A DNA stretch of 64,000 nucleotides from Rotaria sp. Silwood1 (lineage: Eukaryota > Rotifera > Eurotatoria > Philodinida > Philodinidae). Position 1 is the first letter of the stretch, and each line of letters begins with the position of its first letter. Below the pieces are notes generated by a model that was not told the DNA's origin, searched no databases, and was given only the letters and a program-made list of their open reading frames with translations. The position numbers and the translations under genes are program-made. The DNA is taken from the NCBI GenBank assembly GCA_905250075.1, contig CAJNOP010000081.1, forward strand, positions 682,001 through 746,000. The letters run 5' to 3'. Shown here one piece after another: positions 38,146 through 51,496 of this stretch.

Positions 38146-41100
38146 TTATTTATTCTTTTTTATCAATGTCTTTTTTCGTTGATTCCACATATGTTGCATC
38201 ATTTGAAGAAGACCTAAATAAGAAAATATCTCTGAAATTTTATTCTTTTCAATTCATTTTAACTTACCTAATGGTAATAGTACTAAATAAATACGAAGAA
38301 ATAGAGCAAAATTAAATGAGAAATTCATCTTATTTGGTAAATCCAGAGTAAAATAACGATTGGAATGATAAAAATCAAGGCTTTTGTAAACAATTAAACC
38401 TAGATCAATAAATAACAACAAAACAAAAGAATTATAAACAAATTAATGAGAAAATAATTATTTAACCTTCAATAAATGCTCCTAATGGATAAAAAATAAT
38501 CCAAAGTGTATAACGAAACCAAGTGATTATACGATTTTGTTTATTTAATAGACGAATACCATAATATGGATAGCTTGAAAAACAAAAAAAAAGAGAAATT
38601 TCTTTCAAAAGAAAAAAAAAAGATATTTTAATTTTATTATTATACCGAAAGAGTTCAACGAAACTCCATACTAAGAATAAATAAGAAATAATTGGTGACG
38701 GTTTTATTTGATGATTATAATTAATAACAAGAAATAGAATTAAATTTCGACCAGAAAACTAAATAAATAGATTAAGTTATATTATTTTCCTTTTTCAATC
38801 AATTCGAATATTTTTTTATTTATATTTATTTACTTGCATGAACGGTGATAACCAATCACCTTTAGTAAAACCAATTAATGGATGAATTATTTCAAGAACC
38901 GATATTGATTGACATAATTTTATTGGGTTTTCTACAACTCTATAACCACCTTTCAAATCTTGATAAAAGAAAAAAAGATGTTACAGAAATAAAATTATTT
39001 CGAAAACTCACGTCCATTTAAAATAAAATGAATTGTTAAACGAGTAAATACCCATAAATAAGCCATAAATTGAAAAAGATTATAGAAAAGTAACCAATTC
39101 GTTCGAAGATCAACAACGCCTTCAAAATAAAAGTATACACTACATTACTTTGTTCATTATACAAGGTAGCGACGTTCACAGCGCTGAAGTCAGTGGTGTA
39201 GAGTGCGTTTCAAAAACAGCTATCAAGGAAGTTGAACAGTCAGAATCGTGGTGAGTCTGATGGATTCAATTTAATTTTGCTAATTTACCACAGTAAAGCA
39301 AAAGATGTTCGAAAAATTTCCGAAACTCATCGCATCACGGAACGGTAACCTTGTCTCTTCTAGTATCGAGGCGAGTTTTCAGCCGCAATAGGTACCTCAG
39401 ATACGGAATATTCTAAGAGTTTATTGGAAACGTAAACCTAAATATCTCTTATAGAATTTAAATGACTTAATTATTTTTTTTCATAATATGACATGCTGTT
39501 TTTTCAAGTTTTAGTCGACTTATTTTCTAATAAATGTCTATGTCTATATGTATAAAAATAAGAATAGTTTGCTGAACGTAGGCAGAGAGACGTCTAACCG
39601 TTTTTATAGATCTTCCAAAATGACAAAATTAAAGGTCAACGAAGTTTGTCAGGTGTGACAAAATGAACGACAATCAAGTATTCAATTTGTTGCAATAGCT
39701 TGTGGACTTCTACGACTAATGTGAGTATTGAATTATGATTTAATATGTTTCAGTGAAACCATACAATGTTTAATTTGATTAATAATTCTAAAAGATGTGT
39801 TAACACTGGTGTTAGTTTATACGAATCATTACTGAACTTTATTGTTCAACCAAATTATATCAAATAAAGCCTCAAATAACGTATTATCATATGATTAATA
39901 CAAAGATTATATTGCTAAACTTTGTTAAGAGATAATTACATTTACTTTTCTTACAAACATCTTGAACATCCGGCATAAAAGAATTTTGAGTAAGATGATA
40001 CTATTGAATTCGAAAGTATATCATGTAGAGTATTTATGCAATCTCATCTTAGTAATTGGACGAAAACTGGTTTAGAAGAGTGCGAGATTAGTCTGATTAC
40101 TGCACATGTTCGGAATGGAAAAATTTTGATTTTTGATGTATAGATGTATATCGTTCGAGGTGTGCTCAGATTTCCAAAAAAGGAAATTACTCATATTTCT
40201 GAAATTCCGATCAGCTCGATTACTATATAGCAGTACAAATCAAAAGTTTTTAGACATATTGAAAATTTCAGCAATTTTAAAAATTTCTGTAAGTACGTCA
40301 TTGCGGAAATTTCGAAAATTACATCATTTTAGGAAGTAACGTGCAATTCCGAACACAAATTCTTGAAATCTTCGAAACTTTCGAAATTTTCTTTTTCGGA
40401 AGCCTGATCACTGCTAGTTAAAATACTATGTCATAAAGAAAATAGCTACATGAGATATAAAAGTTTTCCTTTATATTTTTGCCTGAGCTCTTATTCGTAT
40501 GTTTCTCTCTTTCATTTAAGAAAATTTTTGAAATTGAAAACTTCGGGTTCGTTGTTAACGATTGTATTCATATACATTACTACTTGAATATTTCCATTTC
40601 AATTGTATGAAAACTAGAATCTTTATCAGATATAAATTTGGATAAAAAATCAAAAATATGCATCTTAGATATAAGTTTCTGTTTTTTTTAAATTTGTCTT
40701 AGTACCTATACTATAAGCGAACGATCACGGAAGTTTAAAACCATTGCATAACGTGTGTCTATTACTGGTTCAAAAGTTAATCCATCTCATGCTACCGTTG
40801 ACTTTTAATTTGGTAAAAGACACACTCTTGACATTTTATATAAATAGATTTCCACTAGAGATTTATACATTCAAATGCTAACAGTCTTAGCTTGAAGTTA
40901 TTCATTTTAAATTACTTTTTGATTTAGCTTTACGAGTATCTTGGCGAAGTGATTTGTAGATATCATCATCAAAATTATTTTTCTACAATAAAATAATATT
41001 AAAAGACAATATTATTGGTGTTTTCATTGTTGTACTTACAAACATTGACTTCTTTTGCTCATGATCCGATTCATCTTCACTAAATGTCATCTTATCAAAA

Positions 41101-43231
41101 TCAGCCTATGAAGATGAAAATATATGATTATTATCATTTTAATACTAATTTTATAACCTTTAACCAAGGTAATTTGGCAGACGTTTTAGTTAAACGGGGC
41201 CATGGAGTTTTTGTATCAGTTGTATTTTTCTTTAAATTAACGTTTATTTCACGATCATTTATTTTATAATTACTAGTCTGTAAAATAATAGTAAAAAAAA
41301 AATATTTGCTCATATTTTCTTCATTTCAAGTTACTTTTGTATTGATTTTATCAAAAAGTTCAATTTCAAATGAATATAATTGTTCACCACGCGACCCACT
41401 ACATCCAGTTGCTTGAAATTTAATACTTGATTCATTAATATCAATTTTTGGATACTAAAATCAGGAAAACAAAGTTTTATTTCATCATAAAACAAAAAAC
41501 ACTAATAATATGATTTATTGCGTCATCGATCGAATTCAAAATGATTATATCAATCATTATAGCATTGTTAAAGTAATATCGCCACTTCATTTAGTTTTTT
41601 TTTACATTGATTCTATAAATGTTTGTTTCCCTTATTCTAATTTAACATGTCTGCATAGACTTGTATCTTTCAGTTTTTCGTTATAAAATAAACCAATGAA
41701 ATAAAGCCACATGTTAGAATCAAAACTTGCATGAAACAATCTGCATGTGTTTTTGTTTTCCATAAAAATGATTGAGAATGGTATCAGTCTCTTTAGTATT
41801 TCGTGTTGTCAAACATTTGTTTTTAACTATTTGTAATTAATACTAAAGTTGGAAGATTGTTTCAGATTAGCTATATTCAGAATCAGGCTTTTATCTATCA
41901 TGTTCTTTCAAAGTATTAACTGATATTATCTGAGGTATGTTTAGATTTCTGAAAAAAAGAAACTTTAGAAATAACAAACATATGAGTAGGTCATCTTCAG
42001 GGAATTTCTCTGGTTACCGATGTATAGGAAAGAATTTTCTACATAATTGTAATCTGTATTCGTTATTTACGGGAATTACTGAAATTTCTATATACAACAA
42101 TTGACAAAAGTCTTCCTGCAGCAGATTCCAGCTTTCATACATGCAGAAGGTCGGGAACTTTTTGTGACGTAGGTCAAAGGCGTAAGGTCGCCCTGATAGC
42201 TTAAATGTAATGAGAATTATGATAGATGTCGTCTATTTTTTCTTCAAGCTTATTAACCTGAAAAAGCTGTCTATTAAATTTTGCGTTATTTTTCATCAAA
42301 TGTATGAATAATTCTTGATATCTTTATTTGAAACTGAAGTCTAGTATATCAACATGATGATTATTGGCATGCTGTTTCGCTTCAGAAGCAAGTTCCTATT
42401 GGAGACTTATATTACAGACAAAGCTTCTCTAAAAGTTTGAACTCGATTCATCAGAATATTATTGAATTACGATCTACAATGAGCATTAAGGTGTCAAGTT
42501 CAAAGCAGCAATAATTTCTATCCATTATTATTCATCATAATTTCCATTGTATTGGAGGAATCGAAGCAAATTGGTGATTCTGATCTATATTCCTGGTGAA
42601 TTATTTTCACACAAATTTTTAAACGTCCAATATCTACGATAGTTGAGATCTAGTACAGAGAAGATTTTAGTTAACGATTGTACTAACGATAAATGTATCA
42701 TCTTCTTTTATTGCAAGTAACGGAGAGTTCTATCAATAAGTCACGTGAATTTCAGAAGCATTCATGAAAAATAAGATATTGATCGAGATTTTCATAATTT
42801 ACAATTCGCTTTTTTTGTATTATTTATACGAAGAAGCTAAAATCTGAACTCAGAATCAGAGCTTGACATAAAATCAAAGATAACAATAAAATCTCATAAA
42901 AATCCGCTATCTCTTTTTTCAATTCTTGCTCTTATGATCATTAAATAACGTAACTCTCTAAACGACAAGATCATCATTCCTGTATTAAACAACAAAAAGA
43001 ATTTTTCATACGTCATTGATTCATTACCAAAGCAAATAATTTCACTGAATAAAGAATATCGATTCAAAAATCATCAATTACATACTTTTACATCCGTAAG
43101 TCCAATACGTAATGATACATTATGTAATGTTTGTCCCCAATGAATCTAATAAAAAACTTAATTCTCAATTTATATTGCTAAAATCAACATGCAAATAATA
43201 CCGGCGGATGTAAATCAATAGATGATGCCAT
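38146..43231 (-). CDS. HACD3: HACD3-like very-long-chain 3-hydroxyacyl-CoA dehydratase with N-terminal CS/p23 domain
   Basis: Twelve exons join in phase to 371 residues (human HACD3 is about 362): 43202-43231, 43086-43145, 41335-41454, 41158-41277, 41040-41105, 40916-40982, 39012-39119, 38834-38958, 38646-38758, 38467-38573, 38268-38399 and 38146-38213. Residues 1-115 form a p23-like CS domain (PPIHWGQTLHNVSLRIGLTD, then SIKFQATGCSG and INVNLKKN). The rest is the multi-pass dehydratase domain, with SGRNLILF, VWSFVELFRYPYY and FRYTLWIIFYPLGAFIE. Tyr298 and Glu305 in the YPLGAFIE block match the catalytic Tyr and Glu of the Phs1/HACD family. It should dehydrate 3-hydroxyacyl-CoA in fatty-acid elongation at the ER. 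The tail is basic (QRKKTLIKKNK). The ATG directly follows an acceptor (ATTTTAG). Introns 2 and 6 are 1.6-1.8 kb; the others are short. Confidence 0.9.
39120..40915. other. Intron 6 of HACD3
   Basis: A 1.8-kb interval with a locally less AT-rich patch near 39165-39420 and clustered AAATTTC/GAAATTT motifs near 40170-40400. No ORF is supported. An old transposon insertion is possible, but I could not define its ends. Confidence 0.45.
41455..43085. other. Intron 2 of HACD3
   Basis: 1.6 kb of AT-rich sequence between the exon ending at 43086 and the exon starting at 41454 (minus strand). No ORF is convincing. A less AT-rich patch near 42110-42200 is unexplained. Confidence 0.45.
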
Positions 43232-44503
43232 CTAAAATAGTTCAACATAATACCTTTATATTCCTCTTGAACCAATAAATACTTTTCTTGTTTGTCAATA
43301 CACAACGAATTGAAATATTTTTTTTGCAAATTTTTGTCAAGGTTATTTATTTATTAGTATAGTAGAGTTTGAGAGAACATACGCAAAAAAAGGGAAAAAA
43401 GAGCCACATAAAAAAATGATCAGCGCATTAGGGCCAGAGAAAAAAAGATGATACATATACACACACAAAAAAGAAAAGGGTTGCTTGCTTGTTTTTTATA
43501 CACAGCACAAAAAAAAAAAGAAAAGAAAAAAAAACATGGTTTTTTTCTCCGTCATCACCATCTTTTTTGTTTTTTTTGTTTTGCTTCAAATAAGTCAAAC
43601 ACAAACACGCGTTAAATCTATCTGCGTGCACACATATATATGTGAAAGTTTCATTCACAACAACTGAATTTCTACAAAATAGATCTTATGTATATATATA
43701 TATGATTGATTTGCTTTTTTGTTTTAGCGCAAAGACAAAAAAAAATCAGGAAGAAATTAGAGCAAAAAAAAGACAAATTTAAATGTATTGATTTACACAC
43801 CCACACACCACAACCATACATAGATATATACCTAAAAGCATCGCACACACTACAAGAAGACAAATTATTTGAGAAAAAAAAAAAAGAAAAATTTGCTTTT
43901 TTATGTGCAAGACAAAAAAAAAAGAGAAAGGAGATTGACAGTAAAAACCAACGATTTAAGAGAAAGAAAGAAAGAAAAAATTATTGCACACACATGCGTG
44001 CGTGAGCAGCACAGCACAACAGAGTAGTAGATCTCTTGTGTTTAGTTTGGTTCGTTTGTTTGTACTTTTTCTTTTGTCGATATGAAGCTCGGCCATCAAT
44101 ATAAGAGCGTACATCACACATGAAAGAAAAAAAAGAAAACAACTAGACATTCACATCACAAACATACAAAAAAATGGATGGTACCGGGAGGGAATTCTCA
44201 GTGCAGTACAGCATCATCAGCGGAAATAAAGAAAAAAAAAACAGATATGAATTAAAGAGCAAACGAAAAAAAATTCCATGTGAAACTCACACAAATATTA
44301 GTCGACAACGATAGATACACATAATGAAAGAGCATGAAATGTAAATATACACGATTGTAATGAGACAAAAAAAAGGACACAGTTTTATCATTTCACTGAC
44401 TTTATTTTGGCCGAGAGAAAAAAAACGAAAGATAATGAATAAAGAATACGAAAAAAATGAAATAAACTCGACAGTTTTATTTCGTCTATCATCATTGTTA
44501 CTA
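43232..44503. other. Intergenic or 3' UTR region, poly-A rich
   Basis: Between the GW182 stop (44504) and the HACD3 start (43231), both on the minus strand. It is dominated by A-rich and T-rich tracts and short CACA runs. ORFs on both strands overlap each other and are low complexity. Part of it is probably the GW182 3' UTR. Confidence 0.45.
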
Positions 44504-47500
44504 CTACATATAGGGTCGATAGCCGCCGAAAGACGCATGTGGTGGTGGTGGATGATTGAGTGATGGTTGTAATTTTGATGTACCTCGGTATTGATGTGGT
44601 TTAACCCAATCATTCATAGATGGTTGAAAACCTTGTTGATCATGTAATGATTGTTGCCATTGTGATCGATTGGCTTGTTGACGATGCATATGATGAAGTA
44701 ATTGAGGATTTGAAAAAGCACTAAAATTAAGAAAAAACAAAGCTATTAGCTACAATCCCTGCAAGCTTAAAATATAAAACACGATGTAGCTGCTATTACT
44801 GAACACATTCATACAGGGTGTCTCATAAGTTGTGGCAGATTTTTTTAAATCTAATTTTTGATGATAATGAATACAAATCAAACTCAAACTTACACGTATC
44901 ATACAACTTAACATGTACTTTTATTTCATATATTTTATTTGAATTTAATCATTGGATATACAAAAAAATAAAGAAATTGGTACATGTGCAAAATAAGCAC
45001 ACCATCAATGTGTTACAATATATATACCCCGACAAAAGTTTCACTCTGTATTTCTCATATATTGTCACTATAAAAATAAGTTATTTTAAAACTAATTACA
45101 TATTCTGAAAGCTCGCGGAGTTTTCTATCATTCTGTAGAATTAGGTTTTAGTTTTGACCTTTTCATTACCAAAATAAATTGAAGACAACGAAGGCACCCT
45201 CATGTCCAGATTCCCAGACTTGATCTTTCCTTCGTCATCAAAACTAGTTTTAAAAATTTTTCATCCGTATAGAATGATCTGTATGAAAAAGTAACTATAG
45301 ATTCTGATACAGCTTAAAATTCTCTATCACCCTGTCTATTTACTTATTTTCTTGCGTTTATAGATTGAAATAAAATTGAATACAATGAATATACTCCGAA
45401 TCGACTAGCCCAAAAAATTTGCATTTTTTTTCGCTACTTAAATTTAAGACACTGTATTAATACATAATATCATAGAGCATTTCAAGTGCTATCAGAATGT
45501 GGGATTTCTTTTGTAAAAACTTACTCCCATAGGAATAGTAATTGGAGAAAAAACTAACAAAGTAGCGAAAAAATGCAGACTTTTGATATTTGTCAATGGA
45601 GGGTATGTTCATTGAATTTGTTTATTTTCTTGTATATTCAATGATCTAATCCAAATAAAATATATGAAATAAAAGTACATGCTAAGCCGTGTCATATGTA
45701 TAAGTTTGAGTTTAATTTGTATTCATTATCATCAAAAATTAGATTTAAAAAAATCTGCCACAACTTATGAGACACCCTGTATCTATCATAGAACACATTT
45801 ATTCATAATCATTTAACTTAATCCTCCATAAATCGAATCAGGAACTAGTTTATTTCTGATAACGAAACGTTATGTATATATAGTCTGCGATCGTATAACA
45901 ACAAAGTCCGTAGAGGAAAAAGGTTCAAATTTCTATTTCTATCAGAATTGTCAATATTTTTTTTTCACGAGTGGGTGTAACGAAAAAGTTGATAGAAATG
46001 AATGACTGAGTGCGAAGAAAGAACGAGATTAATTGTGCATTGACTCTTCTCACCATTCTGTTCATCTCGCAACGAATATTGTCTGCTTATTTCTATTTCA
46101 TTTTCTGCCAGAGAAAGACAAATAGTGTTTCAAAATCTTATGAAGCTGTAAAATTGGCTTTCCAAAAGATGCCTACAACGCTTTTGAGAGCACGGGCATT
46201 GTGAAGTGGACAGAGTTCATTTTGTTTTCGAATCCTCATCTTTCATTTATCTATAAAACTCGAACATTTTGAGAGGACAGCTCCCGTTCTCATTAATCGA
46301 GAACTATGACTTCTATACTTTCTGGAGACTATGTCTCACAAAACATCGAAACGATTATGTGTTTACCTTTCTGCACCACCAACATTGAGATTACTCATAG
46401 ATGATGATGGTCCTTTAGGACCCATTGTTAATGAACTTGGTGTAACATGTGGATCATCTTCAGCATTAGGTAATGATGCTTTCCAATTCCATAATTGACC
46501 AGGTATAAATGGTGGTGGTCCATCTGTATCATCAACAAATTCTGATAATGTATCACCAAATGCTGATGATGCTTGATTGTTATGTGTATGAGGATCAATA
46601 TTACCAACTTGATTATTATTATTATTATTTGGTTCATTTGTTTGAGTATTTTCCCAATTTTCATTTGGATTATTTCCACTTGTTTGCCAATCTTTTTGTG
46701 TTAAACCAGGTGGTCCAAACATGGATGATGATGATTGTGGTCCTCGTGTTGATGTTTGTTGTTTTGTCCATTGATGTAAACGTGATTGATCAACATTTAA
46801 TGAATGTTGCATACGTTCAGCTAATTGATCTTGAGATTGTGTTGATGATACACCAGGTGGTGGTTGAGTTTGAGTGACTGGACCATTTGACATCATTTGT
46901 GTTGGTGTTGGTGTTGGTGCAGCTGATTGTTGTTGTATAAGTTTAGCATGTGCATCTTGAATTTGTTTTTGTACAGCTAACATTTCTTGTTTTTTTTGTG
47001 TTATTAATTTTGATAAACGTTCATATTCAGTTTGAAAAAATGTTATTGGAAAACGTTGTTTATGTTTAGAAAAATCTGATAATTGAATCGATAATGATTG
47101 ATATTTTTGTTGAAGTTCAAATAATTTTTGAAGAAGCTTTAATAAACAAAAAAAGAACACATTAATGAAAAAAAATTCATATATATATATGTATTTACTT
47201 GTAACATATATGGTGGTAGTTTAGTATTGAGCAAATCTTGACTAATCAAACCGGCTTGTACAGCAAGACGAAATTGTTGCATAATTTGAGCATGTACTGC
47301 ACCATTATTCACAGGTCCTGTTCCTGGTGGTTGTTGTTGAGATGTTGGCGTTTGAGATGATTGTGTTGGGATATTACTTTGTTTAGCTGCTAATGGAACG
47401 TATGGTGCTTGATTTGGTACAGGTGATGTTGTTGATAATTTTGGTGATATAAGACTACCAGTACCCATGATAGCACCGGATGGTGTTGGAATACTATTTG

Positions 47501-50264
47501 GATTCATTGGTCGTAGAATACTATTTGGTTGATAAAGTGGACCAGGTCGTGGAGCAAATGGAAGTTGAGATGGTGGTAACATATGATGTGGTTGAGGATT
47601 ACCCGACGAAGGTAATAAACCACCAAGACCAATAATTGGATTTTTAAGATCCGAACCTTGTCGATATAGATCAGCCATTGATTGACTTTCATAACCAGTC
47701 ATACGATGTAAAGCATGAGGATCATGTGCATTTTCACTGAGATCATAATCATTCATAAATCGATTTCGATTCATTGGTGGCATTCCTAATGGTCCACCCA
47801 TACCACCACTAGCACCTCCTTGTACTCCCCAACTACTAGTATCAACTTGACCTTCATATGGATCAAATGGAACTTTACTTTGTGAGCCCTAGAAAAAAAA
47901 GTAAATCATACAATGATTTATATAGAGAAAAAAGCTGTTAGTTTAGTCCCGGTGAGATTTAAATGTGAAACACGTTGCAGTTGATGTTGTTTAACATCGC
48001 AATATTGTTTTATTCAATTTATTACGGGAAACATTTCTTTTTCATTCTTTTACTTAAACCGTCAGAAATGTTATACAGAAGTAGTTCATATGTATGAACG
48101 AAATGTTTCTAATGTCTGTCGAGAGGAATAAAAGATTCAAATGTCTACTTCTATACTTTAACATTCATTTTATATTATGCTTCATAAAAAGGCAAAAGAT
48201 TATTTCATTGAAATATTTACTTGTAGACCCCAATCACTTGTATCGACTACACCATCACGAAACCAATCATCTGAACCATGATGAGTTGATTGTTGAGATT
48301 GAGCATGCCAATTATTTGGTGGTGGTGGTTGTTGTGTACGATAATTTACTGTTTGTGATGTTGGTGGTGGAGTTCCTTGGTCGACTGATGTTGATGTATC
48401 ATTCCATTGTGATGTTGATTGTTGTGGTAATGTAGGTGATTGTTGTTTAGCCCAATTTTCATCATTAAGCACCATTTGTGATGTAGATGTTGTTGGATTC
48501 GAAGTTGGCATATTTGTTGAAACTGGTTTTTGAACAATTGATGGTTGCTGTGGTAAAATAATATTTGTTGAATTTGTTAATGCTGCTTTTGTTCCATTAG
48601 TCCATTTTTTAACTGGTATTGATATTAAATCCATTGGATCACCCCATATTGATGTACCATCATCAAAATTTGCACGTTTTGTTACTTTGATATCAGGTTC
48701 ATCCCAACCTAATTGTTCAACAAGTTTAGGTTGTGGTACATAAACCACAGTTGGATCTGTAGTTCCACTTAGAAGATCAACATTTGCACCACCAAGAGCT
48801 ATAGCTGACTTCAGTGCACCACTGAGTGAAGCAGCCATTGATGATGATGATGATGATTTATGTTTATTAATTATTGAACTATTGCTACTACCTGTTGTCA
48901 ATGTAAGCGTGTCATTAGCATTACCCGACATTGATGGATCTTGCCATGTTGTCGATGCACTAGAAAAAAAATAGTAAAACAATTAAAATAGAATTGTACT
49001 CTTTTGAAAAACTCCTTTTACCTATTATTATTCATATTGTCGTTATTATTTTGAGGTAAATTAAATGGAACATTAGTTGATGAATTATTTCCATAAAAAT
49101 TGTTCATTTCCGGCCATTGATTACTTGTTGTATTGCTATTTCCAACTGTATTTGATCTGGACGGATTATTAAGTGTTTGCTGTTGTTGTTGTTGCTGTTG
49201 AAAATTTGACCAACCATTAGCAGCTGAATTATTTGTTGTCACCGGCTTACCCCAATCAGGTGTTGGACTGGATGATTCAAGTCGATCAAAACCTAAAGTT
49301 TTACCAAAAAAAACCATCAAATATCGTTTTTTTTCTTAAACATAGCAAGAAGAAAAATAAGAATCAAACAAAATAAAAACAAAGAATAAAAGAAACGTGC
49401 ACAAATATAAAGAATAGAAAAAGCAGAATAGTGCTCATACCATCCCCACCACCTGGTGTATTGTGATTAGAATCAACTGATTGTTGTGATGAAGAACCAG
49501 CGATATTTGAATGTCGTTGTGCATCATCATCAATCATCCATGATGATGTTTGATTAAAATTTAAAGACCAATTCATTTGAGATTGTTGCTGTTGTTGTTC
49601 ATAAAAATTTGGTATAAAACCAGTACGTGATCCTGGAAAATTAAATGTACCACTGTTTGAAGGTGTTACTTGAGATGATGAAATGCTTGTGGTCGTTGAT
49701 GTTATACCCGATGAACCGGATGTATGTGCACCTCCTCCTCCTGTTCCTCCTACTCCAGCAGAAGTCAGTGTTGTTGATTGTTGAGACGATGGTGATGAAG
49801 ATGAAAGTGAATTACCAACAGGAATTCCACCACCACCACTACTACTATTATTCCCTGTTGTACATGCTGTAGCAGCAGTATTTGCTGTTACTGTTGTTGA
49901 TGATGCAGACGTATTCGATGAGGTATTTGGATTTGAATTGAGAATTTGTGCCCAAGTTGGCTTTGATGGTGAGGGATAAGGCGAAGGTCCACTAACACCA
50001 GCAGTATTACTACCACCACCGCCTATTTACAGATAGCAGAAGAAGAATAACAAGACAATAATGAATGAGGTTTTTTTTTCTTTTTACAAAATCAAAATCC
50101 AATGAAAAGAAAAAAGAGAAAAAAAGCAAGCAACGTGCAGTTTTTGTTTTAAATACAACACAATAGATAAATAAATAAATAAATAAATAAATAAAAATAA
50201 ACATCTTACCGAATAATGATGAAGACGAAGAGCCTGTCGGAGATGGATGGCTCTCGTTACTCAT
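44504..50264 (-). CDS. TNRC6: GW182/TNRC6-like miRNA silencing scaffold (no RRM visible)
   Basis: Seven exons, 50210-50264, 49441-50022, 49022-49292, 48221-48959, 47199-47888, 46367-47136 and 44504-44720, join in phase to 1107 residues. The N-terminal 600 residues are Ser/Asn/Gln-rich with many isolated Trp in Gly/Asp/Asn contexts (DWGKPV, LGWDEPDI, SIWGDPMD, DTSDWGL, TSSWGVQ), the Argonaute-binding pattern of GW182 proteins. Residues about 730-870 contain the Gln-rich middle region (MQQFRLAVQAGLISQDLLN). Residues 986-1012 (PPPFIPGQLWNWK ... DDPHVTPSS) match the conserved PGxPW...DPYVTPGS block of TNRC6/Gawky. In miRNA silencing such proteins link Argonaute to PABP and deadenylases in the cytoplasm. 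The RRM that follows this block in TNRC6/Gawky is not found: the next exon is a 72-residue tail with two Trp. An acceptor lies about 17 nt before the ATG. Confidence 0.88.
44814..45779. mobile_element. Non-autonomous TIR element (Tc1/mariner-like MITE), 966 bp, in the last GW182 intron
   Basis: The ends are inverted copies starting CAGGGTGTCTCATAAGTTGT. The outer 65 or so bases are identical and similarity runs to about 175 bp (44814-44990 against 45605-45779). The element is flanked on both sides by TA (44812-44813 and 45780-45781), the target duplication of Tc1/mariner insertions. No transposase-like ORF is present. The centre holds a second, smaller inverted repeat (45420-45440 against 45561-45577). 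Near identity of the outer ends suggests fairly recent mobility. Confidence 0.85.
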
Positions 50265-51490
50265 CGTCACAGACACTTACTAGATACTTGTGTGTGTGTG
50301 ACGTTTAAAAAAAAAAGACAAGATCTAGAGAAAAAAAATCGTTCTAATAACAAAAGATTTATATCGTCTATTCGTAAACAATAAACCATGGATATAGAGA
50401 TAGAATAGAAATTCTATTTTTTTTCCTTCTTCTCATGACTAGTAGCAGCCATGCTTGATGAACCGTTTAGAAGGAAACAAAGAATGTCGTATGTGTATGT
50501 GTGTGTAGTTTTTTTTTTTTATCAAAATGCATTGATGATTCAGTTCGACAACGAAGATATTATAACGAACGACATCTATTACGAGTAGATATTTTTTTTA
50601 ATATATTCTATGAATTCTTAATAATTCAAATTTTTTTATTAAATTATTTGTTATGTTTGATTTTTTTCGATGAAATATTCTATGAAATTTTATCAAGGAC
50701 AAGAACTAACGGTATCTATAAAGAAATTCTGTTACTGATCCTTGTCATCTCTGTCAAAGATAAACACAATTGTTTTTTTTCATAGAAAGCAATAAAACAA
50801 AAAAAAAAAAAGAAAAAAGAAAAAGAATCATTCATAGGAGAACAAAAAATACGACAGAATATTACGTACGGATAAATGAAATTAAGAATGTAGTTTTTGC
50901 GAAATCTATTTTTTTTGTATTTTATTAATTGATCTGATAAAGTCCATAGGTGAGCATAAAAACAGCTATCTAGACTTATCTCTCTCTTCTTTTCTTAATA
51001 GAATGACAAAATTTTATTCTTTTTTCTTTAGAAAAATATTATTCAAAACTCAAGAAAGTCAAGTAAATGATTGAAAAATTATCCATTGTTTGTCTAGTTA
51101 CATATTCAAATGAAACCAATGCTTAACGAATTTTTGAATCTTGTTGAACACTTCAAGTAAAAATGATTATTATTATTATTATTAACTTGTCTGTTAGAAT
51201 GGACACTTTCGTATGTCGAAGTACAATGAAAAATGCTAAGTATACAATAATACTTTGGTTTAATAATACATCAACATATTTATGGGTAAAGCAATCGAAT
51301 GATGGACAATATTAATTTGATTTTGAGCCAAATATATATTTTCAAATGGCATTCAGATTAAAAATCTTCTTTTTTTTTTTCTAAATAATGTTTTTTGACT
51401 ATTTAGAAAATTTAAACAGTAAAAGAGTTAATTGAACAATGCCAAAGTTTTGTTAAAATTAAATTAAATTTTATATTGTTTTCTTTAAGA
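50265..51490. other. Divergent intergenic region between GW182 and the SH2 gene
   Basis: The flanking genes are transcribed away from each other, so promoters for both probably lie here. It includes GT and poly-A/T tracts. The ORF at 50501-50785 is AT-rich and unsupported. Confidence 0.4.
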
Positions 51491-51496
51491 TAAGTG

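Noticed and set aside
44818..45108. 96-aa ORF in the GW182 intron as a possible transposase
   Set aside because: It starts in the terminal inverted repeat, has no catalytic DDE-like pattern, and is too short.
46509..46877. 122-aa plus-strand ORF rich in Val, Tyr and Leu
   Set aside because: Antisense shadow of the low-complexity GW182 exon.
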